From the NCBI GenBank assembly GCA_036346225.1, contig JARFIW010001739.1, positions 11,263,001 to 11,327,000 of the forward strand: 64,000 nucleotides of DNA, read 5' to 3'. Shown one piece after another: positions 35,206 through 48,771 of this stretch (position 1 is its first letter; the number at the start of each line of letters is the position of its first letter). The notes beneath the pieces were generated by a model, which searched no databases, was not told where the DNA came from, and was given only the letters and a program-made list of their open reading frames with translations. Origin of the DNA: Platerodrilus igneus. Taxonomy: Eukaryota > Arthropoda > Insecta > Coleoptera > Lycidae. Both the position numbers and the translations under genes were made by a program.

Positions 35206-37418
35206 CCGTGTACCCTAGTGGGCCCAGTACTTTCTCAAAACACATTCGAGGATTTTATTAATTTACCCAAAAATCGTCATAAATTTCACACAATAGTTAA
35301 ATTTTCAAAAAAAATTAATTCCTTACCCAGATTCCTCTCTTCATCACCTTAATTCTTCAACCGCTTCCCTGGCTAGCTCAGTTGGGCCTCCTCTTGGATA
35401 CCTAGATTCACTATCATACTCTTTATCGTTCATGCACACTCTCAATAAAACCACAAAATAATGCAACAACCATACAATATTTATTTACCACTATTTACAA
35501 ATAAAACTTCAAGATTATTTACATTTCGATAGTCAAGTTACACCTCAATAAATTCGATTTTGTAGAGTCCAGAATTTTAACTAGAAATATCAAACACATT
35601 GAATGTAACAGGAGTAAATGGGCCCTGAATAATACCTTATTTTTCTTTCTTTATTTATAATTAATTTTAATTAGGACACTCTGGAGTATGGTGAGATCAT
35701 GATAACCCAGTTTTTTTTATGATTAATGTATGCTTTTTACTTTGCATACGCTTACTGCAAACACAAAAAAAAAATTCATGTACTCTTAACAATAAAAATT
35801 TAAATTCCTGAGGAACGTTAATAAGCTTTATATACACCTTTAGATTTATATTTAAATGCCATAATATAAGTTAGTTATACGTATTATTTTCAATACGCAA
35901 AATAATGCAAAATACCTTCATAGTTCACTCTCACACATCACAATAATTTGCATAGTTTATACAAACAACAAATTCTAAAGCGTTACCTGGAATTTCTTGA
36001 AGATCCCAACTCCGTTGACAATGTGGTTAAGTTGTTTCGCTCTCGGTTTCGTGGTTCTGCTCTGCTGCCGCCTCCAGCTATTTGTAGATGAACACCCTCT
36101 AAGTTGTGCTGTAATGCTGTTCATACACGATACATCCAAATCCAAATCCAAGTATATTACACTTCTTTTATAATTTCGTACTTTAGTTTACGTTACATTA
36201 CTTCACTTTACGAGCTTGTCAAAAATATATGTTGCACTGAAATGAACTGAACTGAACTGCCTGCTCTGCATTCACGATGCATCCAAATCCAAATCCACGT
36301 ATATTACACTTCTTTTAAAGTTGCTTAATTTAATTTACGTTACTTTACGTCATCTCACGAGCTTGTTAAAAATTTATGTTGCACCTCAATAAAATTTAGA
36401 CTCGTCACTCTCCGCGTATCAAATTATGAGGCCAACACTGTACTATTTAATTTTAAAAATTTTATATACTTACAAGCTCGTGGTAAATTTCTGTACGTAG
36501 TCTGAAGCGATGAAAATACTAAGAGAGCCCTATTAATTTTCTTAAAGTATTTATACAATTCGAAATGCCATTTCTCGGCCACTCTTCACGCGAAATCCTT
36601 CATTTAAAATAATACTTTCTCAAATTTTGGTTCAACCGTTTTTGAAATCTTCGAAATTTAGCTCGTCGTTATGATATTTTCGAAAACCCCGCATTCAATA
36701 TTCCCGTGTTTGTCTGATGTACTACTAACTATATAGACCAATTAGATATTCAGTGACGTCTTGAAACCCCGCCTGTATTAATGCTATTCCTCTCTTATGC
36801 ATATTCTATGTTTTCTTCTAACCTTGTTTGAGTGGTAGAAAATCGATATTACTGTCCGCATTCTATCTAACCCATGTGGACTGAATACGTGCGTTTCGAA
36901 ATCAACTGTTAGTATGCTTGTCTCATTCCGAAGCATATCCTTGATTGTCCATCCCTTCTGCGCTTTAGGGAAACTTTCAGTTAGCATTTATACGAACCGT
37001 CCGACCGTTTGCCCGATATACCTTGAATACTGTCTTTTATCTACACAAATAAGGGGAACATAACATTTCCAAAACCTGCAGGTGTTCAATTAACAAACGT
37101 TTTAAAATAACATTTCTAGGAGTTTACGCTTCAAGGTATTTTATATTCAACGGCTGTTCGTTTGTTAGCAAAGCGTTTCACCTTGGTATTATCGATTTTT
37201 CAAGCTCTTATGCGTATTAGACGTAATAACCCTTTCAAGTAAACTCAATTAAATTAATTAATAATTTGCATTGGCTTCTACAATTTAATTTCTTTACGAA
37301 CCTAACTAAATTTTAATCACTACTTGTAAAATTTTGTTAATACTTGTTACTTTAAATTCACTAAATGAAATAAATTTCGCACGTAAATTTTGGTTGTTTC
37401 CTCTATACAGGGTGTTTG
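35205..37418. repeat. T repeat, copy 2 (~2.2 kb)
   Basis: Collinear with 16442-18426 and ends with TATACAGGGTGTTTGAA near 37406. It is longer because of an internal duplication of about 135 bp (CATCCAAATCCAAATCCA blocks near 36134 and 36272) that is absent from copy 1. No protein is encoded. Confidence 0.85.
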
Positions 37419-37461
37419 AAATTGTATTGTTTATTCCTAAATTTTACCCTTTAAAACCACT

Positions 37462-37463
<2 letters not shown>

Positions 37464-37494
<31 letters not shown>
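37464..37494. repeat. (TA)n microsatellite followed by TTGCTGTGAA
   Basis: A TA tract after T copy 2. The following TTGCTGTGAA also follows the TA tract at 61663-61695. Confidence 0.95.
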
Positions 37495-37496
<2 letters not shown>

Positions 37497-39703
37497 CTGT
37501 GAATTTTGTTGATATATGCGCCCAGAGTTTGGGAGCCAATAAAAGGTGCTCTATAACAAAAATTATCTGGTATGAATTAATACTCGAGGATGCCCGCATT
37601 ATCTTGCTAGTTGAGATCCAATAAAACAACGAAACTCCAACATGAAAACTCTAATTTTACAAATATTCATTAACAAACAAAATTCTAATACTAGCTACTT
37701 CCACAAACATCTTTCGTTAACACACATTATCCAAAAGATTACTTATACACACGCATTAAAATCTACAAATGCAATATAAAATCTAAGTCTAAAAAACAAC
37801 ATTTCATAACTAGTGAATATCGACATAAGGTATATTCAGTCCTAACTTATAATTAATAATCCAGAGGGGGTATGGATACCTAGTATACAACTTCAATCAA
37901 CCCGCCTATGTGTGACTGATGAATGACCCTTAAGAATCCTTTCTTTAGGATCATTTTGACTCAAATTTTTACCATAAAGATATTTGAAATTTACAAATAA
38001 CATCTTTACACCAAAATTTTATGCAAGCTTAATCTACTTAAATTAGTTATAGCACGCAAATGTCGTTCTAAGAATTTAAACAGGGATACACCTGGTTTTT
38101 TATCATTAAATTATGCAGGATACATAATTCTTTAAACAAAGTCGTTGATCAAATGTCAATCTCCATTTTGTACTATAATAACTGCATCGGAATAGTTATT
38201 TGCGTGCCGAATTCCTAAAGTAGTAATTTTCAGGTCGAGAATGCGGTTCTTAGGGTGGCGCCGTAGAAGGAACCCCGAAAGTATGCAAGCACTGCAAAAG
38301 CACTTTGCGAGTGTGGCGCGTACAACATTTTGATAATAATAAAACTACACAACAATATTTAAATATTTAAATAATTCACAAATTTGTAACAATTAATTTG
38401 CAAGAAGTTACTGACAATTAAAAATAGTAATCATGGCCACTAATGTAACATGTCTACTTTGTTTTTAATGTAATTGTTCACATATGAGGCGGTAATCAAT
38501 TTTCTGGGCTCTTGCGTCATTTTTCCGATCTCTTACTTCACTTTATCGATCTAGCACGACAACAACGTATTTTCCCGTTGAAAAATGATCGGGTTGTTTT
38601 CTATATCGCCCGCACAAGAAATCAATTTTCTATTCTTCCGTTTATATTTCCATTAATACATTATTTAGTTCCATAATCCTCCTTCCCATTTAAGTTGTTT
38701 ATATTTCAATAAAATCTACTTTTGTACGTTGAATTTTACTTCATATGTTTAAAAAAAATGTTTTACCCATTACTTTAAACGTCGAACGTGACTTTGCACG
38801 CAATTTAAATTACAACTTTTACATGATCGTTAAACACATTATCGGCTGGTGCCTTTATAAACAGAGCGTTAATAACTGGTTGTCCAACCATTTGTAAATT
38901 ATCCTTTCTAATTATTTACCGGCTTTTATTTAATAAAATCCTTTCTACGTCATTAGCACTTGAAATTTTTATACTGATTTACTAAGCTGACGTAATTTCG
39001 TTGAAACTGTTGTTGGTGGCTAATTTACATTTTCCAAATTAGCTAATTTATGAGGTCGTAAAAATATTACTTTTTTATAATAGACGTGGTTACAAGAATG
39101 AATAGATAGGCCCGCTTATTATCGCGGTGATTTTATCGTACTTGTGGTTTTTATGATATCCTATTCTACGGCCAGGCTAATTGGTATGTTTTTATTCATG
39201 TTGTTTTATAGTAAAGATAATTATCTGTCACCTACACATTGATTTATATTGTTCTCTTCACTTGTGAATAAACTATAACAATTTGGAATATTGAAGCAAT
39301 TTCGCTTTTAAAAGTACAAGATTCTTTTCTTCAAAACATTTTAAATGGACAAAAATCCTTAGATACTTTAAATAACGTTCCCGGTAGAACAATTCTGATG
39401 CTTTATTTACGCACCGCATTTTTAAATTGTATTTAGTCCTTTCTTAAGAGGACTAACATTTACATATTAGAACTCGTTTTATAGTTAAAACACGGGTTCT
39501 TCAATTTACATAGTATGCATTTAAAACGTGTTTTAAATGGTATTTTGTAACAGGAGATGATTTGTGCTTTTACGCAAGTTACATATTCTCCAAATCAATA
39601 TATGTATAATTAAATAGAAATTATTAAGAAGCTTAAGTTAGATGCAACAATGTAATTCAATAACAAATAAAGAAAATGTTAATGAAAGTTCACAAGTAAG
39701 TTG
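37495..39703. other. No recognised gene
   Basis: AT-rich. A GC-richer patch at about 38220-38330 follows a TTTTCAG and has a short open frame interrupted by TAG. It is too weak to call. Confidence 0.4.
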
Positions 39704-40129
39704 TGAGAACGGATGTGAATACAATATATTCCAAACTTAAGTGATACTGCAGGTGCAGGTCCAGACGGTTATAAAACCGTAATTATTAGAATTAAGATTG
39801 TTACGTTGTAATATATAAATTGAATAAAGAAATAAACAGACATGAGCTCTAGAGTTCCCACAGAAATGTGAGGGGCAGAGACAACATGAATACCCCGTGA
39901 GTTCCAAATCAAATCAGTCAGTCTTGAGCCTCACAGCTTTTACAATGTTGGTTGTTCAGGCTACTCGCCCAAGTAAATTCAATTAACAGTAACTTGAACT
40001 TAAAGTATTTTTATATAGTTTTGTAAAATTCCATTTGTAAATTCTGTGTAAATAAAGATTTGTTACAAGAGTTTTTGGAAGAAGACTTTTTAAAAAAGCA
40101 GCTCCAAAGGTCCAAAACATATCTCGCGT
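39704..40129 (+). mobile_element. LTR-like repeat, copy 2
   Basis: Partner of 22077-22509, with the same start and end words and an AATAAA near 40051. The copies are diverged and have small indels. No flanking duplication is obvious. Confidence 0.5.
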
Positions 40130-40865
40130 ATCACTTATGTACTAGAAAATACTATTATGCTAAACCTATTTTACTACGGAATATTACATAGTGTGTTTCT
40201 TCACAGAAATGAAATATTCGAAATTTTTTATTTTCTCCAGTTTTGGGTTGTTTTATTTGCAGAATGTGGTAACCAAAGACGTCTATATAACCTCTTATCA
40301 CATCATTTTTCTCTAAATTAATATATAAAATTTGAAATCAATCCCGCTAAGTTTACGTTGCGCGCCATATTTTTGCAATGTTAAATAATTATCTATTTTT
40401 GTTTCTAACTACATACTATATACAACTATTTAAAATAGATTTAGAATACATACCCATAATTCTCTTCTCATACTCCTCATTCTCTTCAATAACTCTATTA
40501 TTTCCCGAAATCTTAAATTAAAATCATCAGTCTCAAACCTTCATCATTTGACTTCTCTCATTACCTTCCTTTATTTCTTATTCTCTTATATTTACACGCG
40601 GTCTCATCAAGTTGAGTCTAAAAAATTTCCACATACATATAGTACACAAAATATTGTGGAAAACTCTCTTATACAATATAACTATCTCAAAAAAATATCA
40701 CAAACATTTTTATAAAGTTGTTCTAGAGACTCCATATGTGTACTAGTATTGTGATTATGACTATCGACAAATCAAAAGAAAAGAACATCTTCAATTAATC
40801 GTAGTTGTAAAAATAATTTAAATTTATGTGGAATTTTTCCTGTATCTGATCGGAATCCACCCCTC

Positions 40866-41069
40866 TCAGAATACTGGTAGTGTCTCAAGCACATAAGAAT
40901 ATGGCAACCGTAGCTTCGCACATGTGTACAAACGTCTTTTTCCGAACCTCAGGTTTCTAATGACAACTTTGTCTCCAATCTTGTACACTGTCATCATTTT
41001 TATTCTTTCAATCATCTTTCTCACATACTTTTGTGCTTTTTCTTGTAACCTCCTTCTGGACTTATTCAA
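40866..41069 (-). pseudogene. Gypsy-like integrase C-terminal remnant
   Basis: The minus-strand frame reads LQEKAQKYVRKMIERIK...YKIGDKVVIRNL, which resembles the end of retroviral/Gypsy integrase (helix with KAQKYYDR, then KxGDKVLIRN). Upstream on the same strand (to about 41150) frames are broken. It is a fragment only, and its orientation is opposite to the nearby LTR-like repeat, so it probably belongs to another element. Confidence 0.45.
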
Positions 41070-41912
41070 CCTTGATTCAAACTCTCATCCTGAGACTGAA
41101 TTTTCTATGGTCTGCCTGGATGAACACTTTCATTAGTGCGTATGATTAATGTGTTTCTCCATCTTGGCTTGATTGTTCTCCCAACTAGTCTTGAAACGAC
41201 GTCGCTTAAAAGCTTGCACATTCGTTCTAGGTGGACATTTTTAAAATTTATTTAAAATTATATAATACTATTGCAATTATAGTTAATAGTTTATTGAATA
41301 ATGATCATTCTTTCGTACTATTCTCCAATAGTAAGTTATTTTAAGTTACAAAATTAAAGGTATTCTTAAAATTTAAGAAAATCAAAAAAATATTACTAAA
41401 GGTAATGAGTTTAGGTTTAGAGAATGCTTTACAAAAATGAAAGAACACTTAATGGACCATCCAGTGTTATAATAAGATTGGTAGGGTACCATTTAAAAAA
41501 ATTTTAAAAAAATATTTTGAGAAAAATGATACACTCTGTATACTGTGCGAAAATACAGCATACAGTAAAAATTTTTGCATTTTTAAAACTAACATAAGGT
41601 ATTTATTAATCCAGTGGCTAAACAACAAATTATGACATTTTTTCTAACAACAATTAAATATCTCGAACACTAAGAACAGACCCGTACTAATTAGTATCAA
41701 ATTAAATTTTTTATGGGATTTTCAAAAATATAATAATATACAGGGTGTTTCGTTAAAATTATATCTTTGATTTGTACTGGAATTACTGGCTCCAAATATT
41801 TTTAAAATGCGCACTTTAGGAGGCCCTATTACGCTTCCAAATTTTGTTTACATATCTTTTATAATAACGGAGATATTGACCGTTGTTACACTAAAAACTT
41901 ACTCTGTATACA

Positions 41913-41962
<50 letters not shown>

Positions 41963-42764
41963 CATTTAAAAAGCAAAGCCCAATCTATTCCGTGAAAATA
42001 CAAAAGCATTCATTTAAAAAGAAAAACTGTAAATTTCTCTACAAAAATTCTTTAAAACAACTTTTATTGCCTTTATGCAGACTTAATACGCCCTGAAACG
42101 AGTCTAAGGTGTAAAAGATTCACCCACTTTAAAAATACTAAATAGCTTATCTTCTTTAAAATAAGTTATAGCCGGCGAAATATAAAAATTCGTAGCGTTT
42201 CTAATATGTAAGTTTATTTATCCTCTTTAAGAATATCATTTAATATACGTAATACACTGTTTTGAAAGACAAATAGTTCGAGACTTTACGAAAATTAATT
42301 ATATTTATGTTATCGAGCTAATTATTTAGTATCAATGAACGTCTCAATTCGTGGAATGCATTAACCCCTTGAGAAACTATAAAATGATAAAATAACAATT
42401 TCTAATGGCTATAAAATTACAGAAGCTCGTAAAAGAAGAGAAAGATAGTCACCTTTTGGTTTAATTCATTAAGCAAAACATAGAAAACTTTTATGATCGC
42501 CATAAATTTTAAAACTGACCGTTCACTATAGATAAACAGTCAGGATTTTAACATAAGTAATTCCACATTAGCTCGTTTATCGATTGTTATTTCATGGAGT
42601 GCAGCGACGACTTATTGTTCCAATATAAATAATAAATTATATTGGTGCAAAGTCACCGGTTATTTTAATCTACAAAAGTATTTTCAAACACTTATACTTC
42701 GACGTATGAAAATTAAGATCAAAATTTAAAATTTGGAACCAGAAATTATTAGATCAACATGTAA
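41070..42764. other. Unassigned; TIR-like end and TA tract
   Basis: TATACAGGGTGTTTCGTTAA at 41739 is the same end type as the mariner-like element at 31091. The fragment runs into (TA)n at 41915-41959. The rest is not recognised. Confidence 0.4.
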
Positions 42765-43400
42765 ATTGCTTTCTTTCTCTTTATCTATAAGTTATATTAT
42801 GCACTTGAAATTTTCTGGCTATTGTACATGTGGCCAATACGACTGATTTTTGTAGATGTGTAAATATGTTTGGATGTAGGTGTAGGTGTAGGTGTTTCTT
42901 ATATAGATGAATACTCTTCCTCCATCTTTTCTATTGAACATGAATCTCTCTATAGCTGAGTGGATGTGGTGTTGTCTGTATTTGTGACATTGTGATCGTG
43001 TGAGTGTGTTTAGTGCGACTAGGTCAGTACCGCTCCAACTTATTATGCCGAAAGAGTAGGTTAGTTTGAGTGCTGCATATGTGTTTATTGCTATTGTTTT
43101 GTTTCTTGCTGTAAGCTCTGTTTTGAGTACCTTAATGAGTCCATTGTTTGTATGTGATCGTTGTTGTTGTCGTTTAGCGTGTAGTTTTCTAGTTTTGTTA
43201 GTTTACTTTTTGTTTCGCTGACATTTGTCTGTTCCAAAGGTTATGTTTATGTTGTTGCTGTACGTTTCTGTTATTTTAAGTAGATGATTGAGTTGTGAGT
43301 TTGTTAATGCTATTAGTTTGAAGTCGCCCTGTAACAGCCACATTGGGATGTTATGTTGTTACTAGGTTATTGTATATATTTTCACTTGCATGTATGATAG
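42765..43400 (-). mobile_element. LINE F fragment, copy 1
   Basis: Matches 60.9-61.4 kb and 49.55-49.7 kb (ACTGATTTTTGTAGATGTGT near 42843 and 49635; GAGTTGTGAGTTTGTTAATG near 43290 and about 61326). On the minus strand it covers the RT region after the YxDD motif (ITETY...FGT-KC) with stops. A decayed fragment. Confidence 0.65.
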
Positions 43401-45200
43401 TTGGGTGATCTATATTTTCAGGAGTAGATTATAACATCTAATAGGAATCAATTATCGAGTAACGAACGTATTCGTATAAAGTATATCCTAATTAGTAATG
43501 CTATTAATTATCAAGGTTCGTTTTGTATATAGTTCTGAAACTTTGGAGAATATTTATTTTCATTATTCTTTAAGCAAGGAATATTAATGTCAAAATTGGT
43601 TATAGAATTATCTCTCTACAAATTAACATTCATTCTAGTTATTCAGTTTGTGTTGTGATTTATTCTTAACAAGCTTCATATCATCGCTTAAATACACTTC
43701 GTGTTTAAATATATTTTTGTGAAAGGCCTATGCAATCATTCTTATTATTTTCAATTATCTTGTGAAATCTATATGAGTAAATAGGCTAGAGTATGTTTAT
43801 GCTTCATTAAACGTTTCTGTCAGAATTCCGCAGGTGACTGGACTTGCGTATTTGTGCCGTGTCTGATCATCTGAAGTTTCTCAACAGAGACGTCCTGTTT
43901 AGAAGGTCATGTTTATATTCATACAGTTAACGACATTTATTTAGTCTCTCAGAATTTATTGTTGCACTTTTCGTAGTGTAGAATTACTATTTATCAAGGG
44001 TACATTGCTTGCAATAATTTTATGAGTTCATTCAGAAGACTCATAATTCCCACTCTAGTTTTAAATATTATATTAAAGGGATCCGCCTATAGATTAGTTA
44101 TTTATCAGGTGATACGTTTTTATTCTGATTAAAGTTATCGTTAAAAATAGAGAAACAGCGTTTTTCTCTTTTACAAAATTCTTTGAACGGTATAGACGTT
44201 TATTAATAATAGGCAAATTGCCAGAAGTGTTTAAGTGTCTTCAAATAATTGTGTTGAACTTAACCAACAATTATTTAGTCGTTGGGATTGTGTTTTGGCA
44301 AAGCCCTAAGTTCCGATTTGAGATTTCGGATAATCAGCATGTGCTGTAAGTAATTATTAATCGCGTATATTTTACATCTGCAAGATATGTAAGTATATCA
44401 CAATTTGTAACTTGCATAATTAATTACCTTTTTGTAGATACCCTTTTTGTTAGTTTAATTTTATTTAGTTGGGTTGATCTTTGCCCATTTTGTCTTTTAC
44501 ATTAAAGAGTTTTGTTTACCGTTTAGTTATATGCAATTATGGATTGGTTTAAACAATAGGATTTTTGTTAGAAGCTTTAAAGAAGCGTATGTTGGAAATT
44601 GGAAGTTATTTCGATCATTCCATTTGGGGACTCATCTAACTCATTACAAGGTGCTACAAATTCACAGTTCTTGGTTCATGTTGTTCTATAGATTAGTTTT
44701 GGAGAGTACAGAGAATACCATTTCCTGTTTGTCCACCTTTCCTAAAACCCGAGAAGTCTCAGGTCCTGCTTGTCGACCAGGCTACATCTGTAAATGTATG
44801 TAAAAGAAAATTCAACAAATACGTTGATAATAACTTGTTGAAGGTTCAGTATAAGTGTATATTTAGAAAAACTTATTTGTGTTTTAATCTGTTGTATATC
44901 ATCTGTTGTTCTATACTTATTTGTACAATTTTAGCCACACATGTTAAACCACATGCATGCATTTGTCACCCATTTGTTTTATGTTGTAACGAATATATAT
45001 TCTATAGCACCATTTTTGCAAGAATCACATCAGTACAATTTTATTCTGTGGTATTTAATTCTCGTATTTGATACTGTTATATCTGAAAGAAACAATTCCA
45101 TAATGAAACAGGAAATCATGTCCGCTTAAATAACTTAAATGCTTTACCCAGAGATATTTAATAATAATATACATTCAAGAAACATATTTAAAAGGGGTCT
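43401..45200. other. No recognised gene
   Basis: AT-rich sequence. An open frame at 44474-44803 has no recognisable features and is treated as chance. Confidence 0.4.
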
Positions 45201-45224
45201 AGTCGTTTGTGTTGCCTAACTTGC

Positions 45225-45420
45225 AGGCGGATTATACCCTTTCATTCGTTAAAATTAGGATAGCGCGTGCGTGAATACGGTCACGGGGTGATGCGCCACG
45301 CAGATAAGCGTCCCGTACTGGTACGGTACGAATAACGAAGTCGGCATTGCTTTTGAGAATGTAGTTCAGACTGCATCGTACAAAACAAATGGGTTCGAGT
45401 CGGTATTTGTTAACGGTAAG
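45225..45420 (+). promoter_or_regulatory. CpG-richer block, possible 5' exon or promoter of the gene at 45.5-47 kb
   Basis: A local rise in GC and CpG (GTGCGTGAATACGGTCACGG, GTACTGGTACGGTACG) ending with a donor-like AACG|GTAAGACC at about 45413. An ATG at about 45389 would give a short frame ending in phase 0 at that donor. This would fit a first exon before the exons at 45540-46956, but the join is not proven. Confidence 0.35.
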
Positions 45421-45539
45421 ACCGCATTAATCAAATAATTTATAAAATATCTTTATTTCCTCAGCGCATGATATAGTAAGATAATGACATATTTGAATAA
45501 AGAGATTGGAACACTGCTCGCTTGTTAAGGCAACTACAG

Positions 45540-46956
45540 CTGTTGTTTGGTATTTTGTTACAACCATTTGATAAGCAGATTTCAGAAGACGTGCGTCGCA
45601 GTTTGGTAACTAGGGATGACGGCTTCATTATATACAGGTATCAAACCTTTTTTTGTTATGCATAAGTGAGACCTTGAGTGTGCTCACATAAATTGTATTC
45701 AGGGATTGTTTAGTCAAATTAAATTTTGTGCATAAAGAACAGCGTAGAAGACTATTGTCACGAAATGCTATTATAATACTTTTGTAAGATATGCAGAACA
45801 TTCACTTGTTAAAAAGATGAGACTTCAAAGTCCATTTCCTGTTTTCTAGAAAATACTTGCAGATGTCAAATTTTTATAAGCTCATAATACCTGAATTAAT
45901 TCAAATGTTGTTTGTCCAAGTTAACTGCACGTGATTCAAATTTTTTTAAGAAATAATTTAAACTCAATGTGAAACATATGTAAGCCAATAAACAGATCTG
46001 AGTACTTGGTATCCGAAACTTGTTATAAAATATTATTAACTTAAGGTCTTGTTATGTCAAGGCAGATGTATAGAGAAACCAATTTTATTATTTCATTTTT
46101 GTAAACATATTTAAAAAAATCAAGAGAGAGAAACTATATTAAATTTCATTTTTGGACTCAAGTTTTTTATTCCATGCACAATTAATTTTTACTAAAATTT
46201 TTTTGAAGAAAATAAATCTTTGAATAATGAAAGTATACGAATGCTGAAGTAATTTAAAAAGCACAGATATGCTACAACTGATTTGTTCTAGGTATTCATT
46301 TTTGATTCAAATATCTTTGGTGTGGTAATCTTAACATTATCCACCTGTAATTATTAGTCTGCTTTTTATTAGAAAGCACAAACTGTGTCTTTTCAATAGA
46401 AAGTTTGCTGTGTATTTTTTTCAGGATCATCGAGATCGATGAGGTTGTAAGTATGTTCCAGCGGTTTCCAGATACAATAGTTCAGTAAGTTGTAAGTTTT
46501 TTATTGTGTTTATATCCCATGAGTGTCTGTATCTTCTCATAGGAGTAATGAATTTTTAGTGTTATCATCCATACAGATACAGTGGCGCTCAACCCATTTT
46601 CTTTTTGTTAGTTTATTGTAGAGTTTAGACCATCCCCACACCCTTTCTCATTGCTCACCCTTGGGGTAATTCCCAGACTTAGCCGCGAACCAATAAGGCT
46701 TCACTTGTATCCAACTAGTGGAGGCCATAAAAAAAAAAGGTTACAATGTGTCAAATAATTTAAGAATATTATACCAATGGAGTAATACTGGAAAATTGAC
46801 CTCGATTATATACACCAAGGATCACTTCAAATTGTGTCTTATTTCTCTAGTTATAAATTCAAGCCAAGGAACCCTTTTCTGAATCAAGACGTTTCACTTG
46901 CTCTTACCTTTGGACAAGGGATCATTGCCGCTTGTACAGCTGAACCTGGCCGAGGG
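45540..46956 (+). CDS. Three internal exons of an unrecognised, probably host, protein
   Basis: Exons 45540-45637 (could begin at 45530), 46425-46484 and 46851-46956. Splice signals are good: TACAG|GTATCA; TTTTTTTCAG then TTCA|GTAAGT; TTTCTCTAG then GAGGG|GTAAGT. Phases match at both joins (AG|G and CA|T), giving about 87 uninterrupted codons that include GILLQPFDKQISEDV, RDDGFIIYR, MFQRFPDT, FKPRNPFLNQDVSL and FGQGIIAACTAEPGRG. The composition is that of a conserved globular protein. I do not recognise the family. The N-terminus may lie at 45.2-45.4 kb. The C-terminal exons are not found, because LINE and other insertions follow from 47.1 kb. Confidence 0.6.
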
Positions 46957-47245
46957 GTAAGTACACTAAATTATTCTTGAAACTTGAAATTTGAAGTGAT
47001 ACCTAGAAGTAGTATTGAATGTTTAAATTCTGAACATGTTGATACTTATTTTTTTTTAAAATGAAATAATTATGTCAAATATTAAAATAATAGGTTGCAA
47101 ATGCACGTTATAGCCCATATTATAGAAGGTGAGTTATTTTGTGTGGGTGTGTACCTATGGTATTGTATACGTATTTTGTGTTGTTTAGTGTGCTCGATAG
47201 TGGGTTTATTGCTACGCATAACAAGAAAGCACTTAGGGAGTCGAG

Positions 47246-47506
47246 CTAGTATATGTCTCTTCCGATCTCTATCGGTTTCGTTTTTACATTATTTGTGTTA
47301 GTTTTTATGATCAGTATTGTGTTCCAGTTTTTCATAATTGTATCTAGGAATTTTATTAGTGTTGTATTTGCTTTGTATATTTGTAGTATGTGTATTAGCC
47401 ATAAATGTAGTATTCCGTGGTATGTCTTTTGGTAGTCTATGTATGCGTAGTGTAATGCTCTCTTTTTAATTTTAGCTTGGTGTTTTATTTTTGTGTCTAT
47501 TAGCAA
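47246..47506 (-). pseudogene. LINE F reverse transcriptase fragment
   Basis: 86 codons covering RT block A: AYIDYQKTYHGILHLWLI (catalytic Asp in IDY; the usual FD is YH here), then ILQIYKANTTLIKFLDTIMK and the W-T-L stretch to PIEIGRDIY, where the frame ends just before the expected QGDSLSP block. Frames upstream and downstream are broken. It belongs to a LINE family whose RT has a YMDDLK-type active site, seen in copy 3; the clade is unassigned. Confidence 0.75.
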
Positions 47507-48475
47507 ATGCTCTTTACACCCTTGTGTTTCTTTGTTGCATCCTTTTGCTTTTTATGTAATATGTTGTTGTGTGTTGCATGTGTGACTAGTTTTTGTATTA
47601 TTATGGATGTAAGTATTTCATATATTGTTAAACATGTTATGGGGTGATATTTTGATGGGTTCTCTGTGTCTTTTACATCTTTTGGTTTGAAATACGTTAT
47701 TCCTTCTGTTAATGTGTGTGGTGGTGTGTGTGAGGTTAGTTGATATATTTGTTGAATAATTTTGCTAGGTGTACGTGTGTTGTTGTAAATTCTTTTAGCC
47801 AGAAGTTCACTATTTTGTCCGTGCCATATGCTTTCCAGTTGTATATTTTGTTAATGGTTTGACTAATTGCTTCGTATGTGATGGCTATTTCTTGCATTTC
47901 TTTTATTGCGTTGTATTTGTTTGTTTCTGTTTGGATCCATTGTGCATGCTGATTGTGTTGTGTTGGATCATAGATTGGTCCAAAAGTGTTCAGTGTCTAT
48001 TATGTTTGGTTGGCTATTTATTGGGGTTGAGATTTTGTCTATAGTTTGGTAGATTTTCCTTTGATGTTGGATGAATTTTTTGTTTTGTTTCTGTCTGTTA
48101 TTACTTTTTTGGTAACTTTTAAGTCTTTTGGGCGGTGCTTGTAGTTTTTGCTTGTTTTCGTCTGTTTGTTCTATTGCATCTTTTTTCCGGCATTTCTCCT
48201 ATTACTTTTCGTTTTTTCCTGATATTTTTTCTTGTACGTATTGTGCTAGCTGTTTTATGTCTTTTCTCAGTTTCAGTATTTTTATTTGTATTCTGTGTTG
48301 CCATGGTGGTACTGTTTTTTTTATTGTCTGTTGGTTGTTTTAATTTTGTTTGGATTCTTTTTATGGTGAGTGCTCCCGTGTAGATTCGCTATTGTAGTTC
48401 TTCCATAGTTGTGTGGTTTTGTATTTAGTTTCCTATGATTGTGTTAATTTAAGCAATTGTTGTATCTATATTTGG

Positions 48476-48771
48476 ACGGCTCCGTGGCGTAATTGGCATG
48501 TGTGACTGCTACGCCGAAAGTCCCGGGTTCAAAACCTGACACGATCCGTTTAAAAAATTTTAGCCGAGCATTTTTCACAAAAATATGCCCTTGTTTGGAT
48601 GAGAGGTAAAATGGACGTCCCGTGTGTAAGTGTTATCACGCATGCTAAAGACACCTATCTTGCTTAAAACCGCAAGGCTTCGGCAAAATTCAAAAATTTT
48701 CAGGTTAAAGGAACTCGCTTCCTGGCTAATGTAGTACCTTCGAATGGAGCATTGGAAAAATCAAACGTAGC
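48476..48771 (+). mobile_element. tRNA-derived SINE copy 4
   Basis: The head GGCTCCGTGGCGTAATTGGC with B box GGGTTCAAAACCTGAC, the usual body, and a 3' end with AATGTAGTACCTTCG...AGCATTGGAAAAATCAAA. It is flanked by near-identical 14-bp repeats, GTATCTATATTTGG (48462-48475) and GTATTTATATTTGG (48772-48785), showing retrotransposition into LINE F. Confidence 0.93.

Noticed and set aside
37334..37629. Coding frames on both strands over the TA tract after T copy 2
   Set aside because: Overlapping frames on opposite strands are created by the palindromic TA run.
44474..44803. 109-codon open frame on the plus strand
   Set aside because: No splice context, motif or repeat match; its composition and surroundings fit chance in AT-rich DNA.
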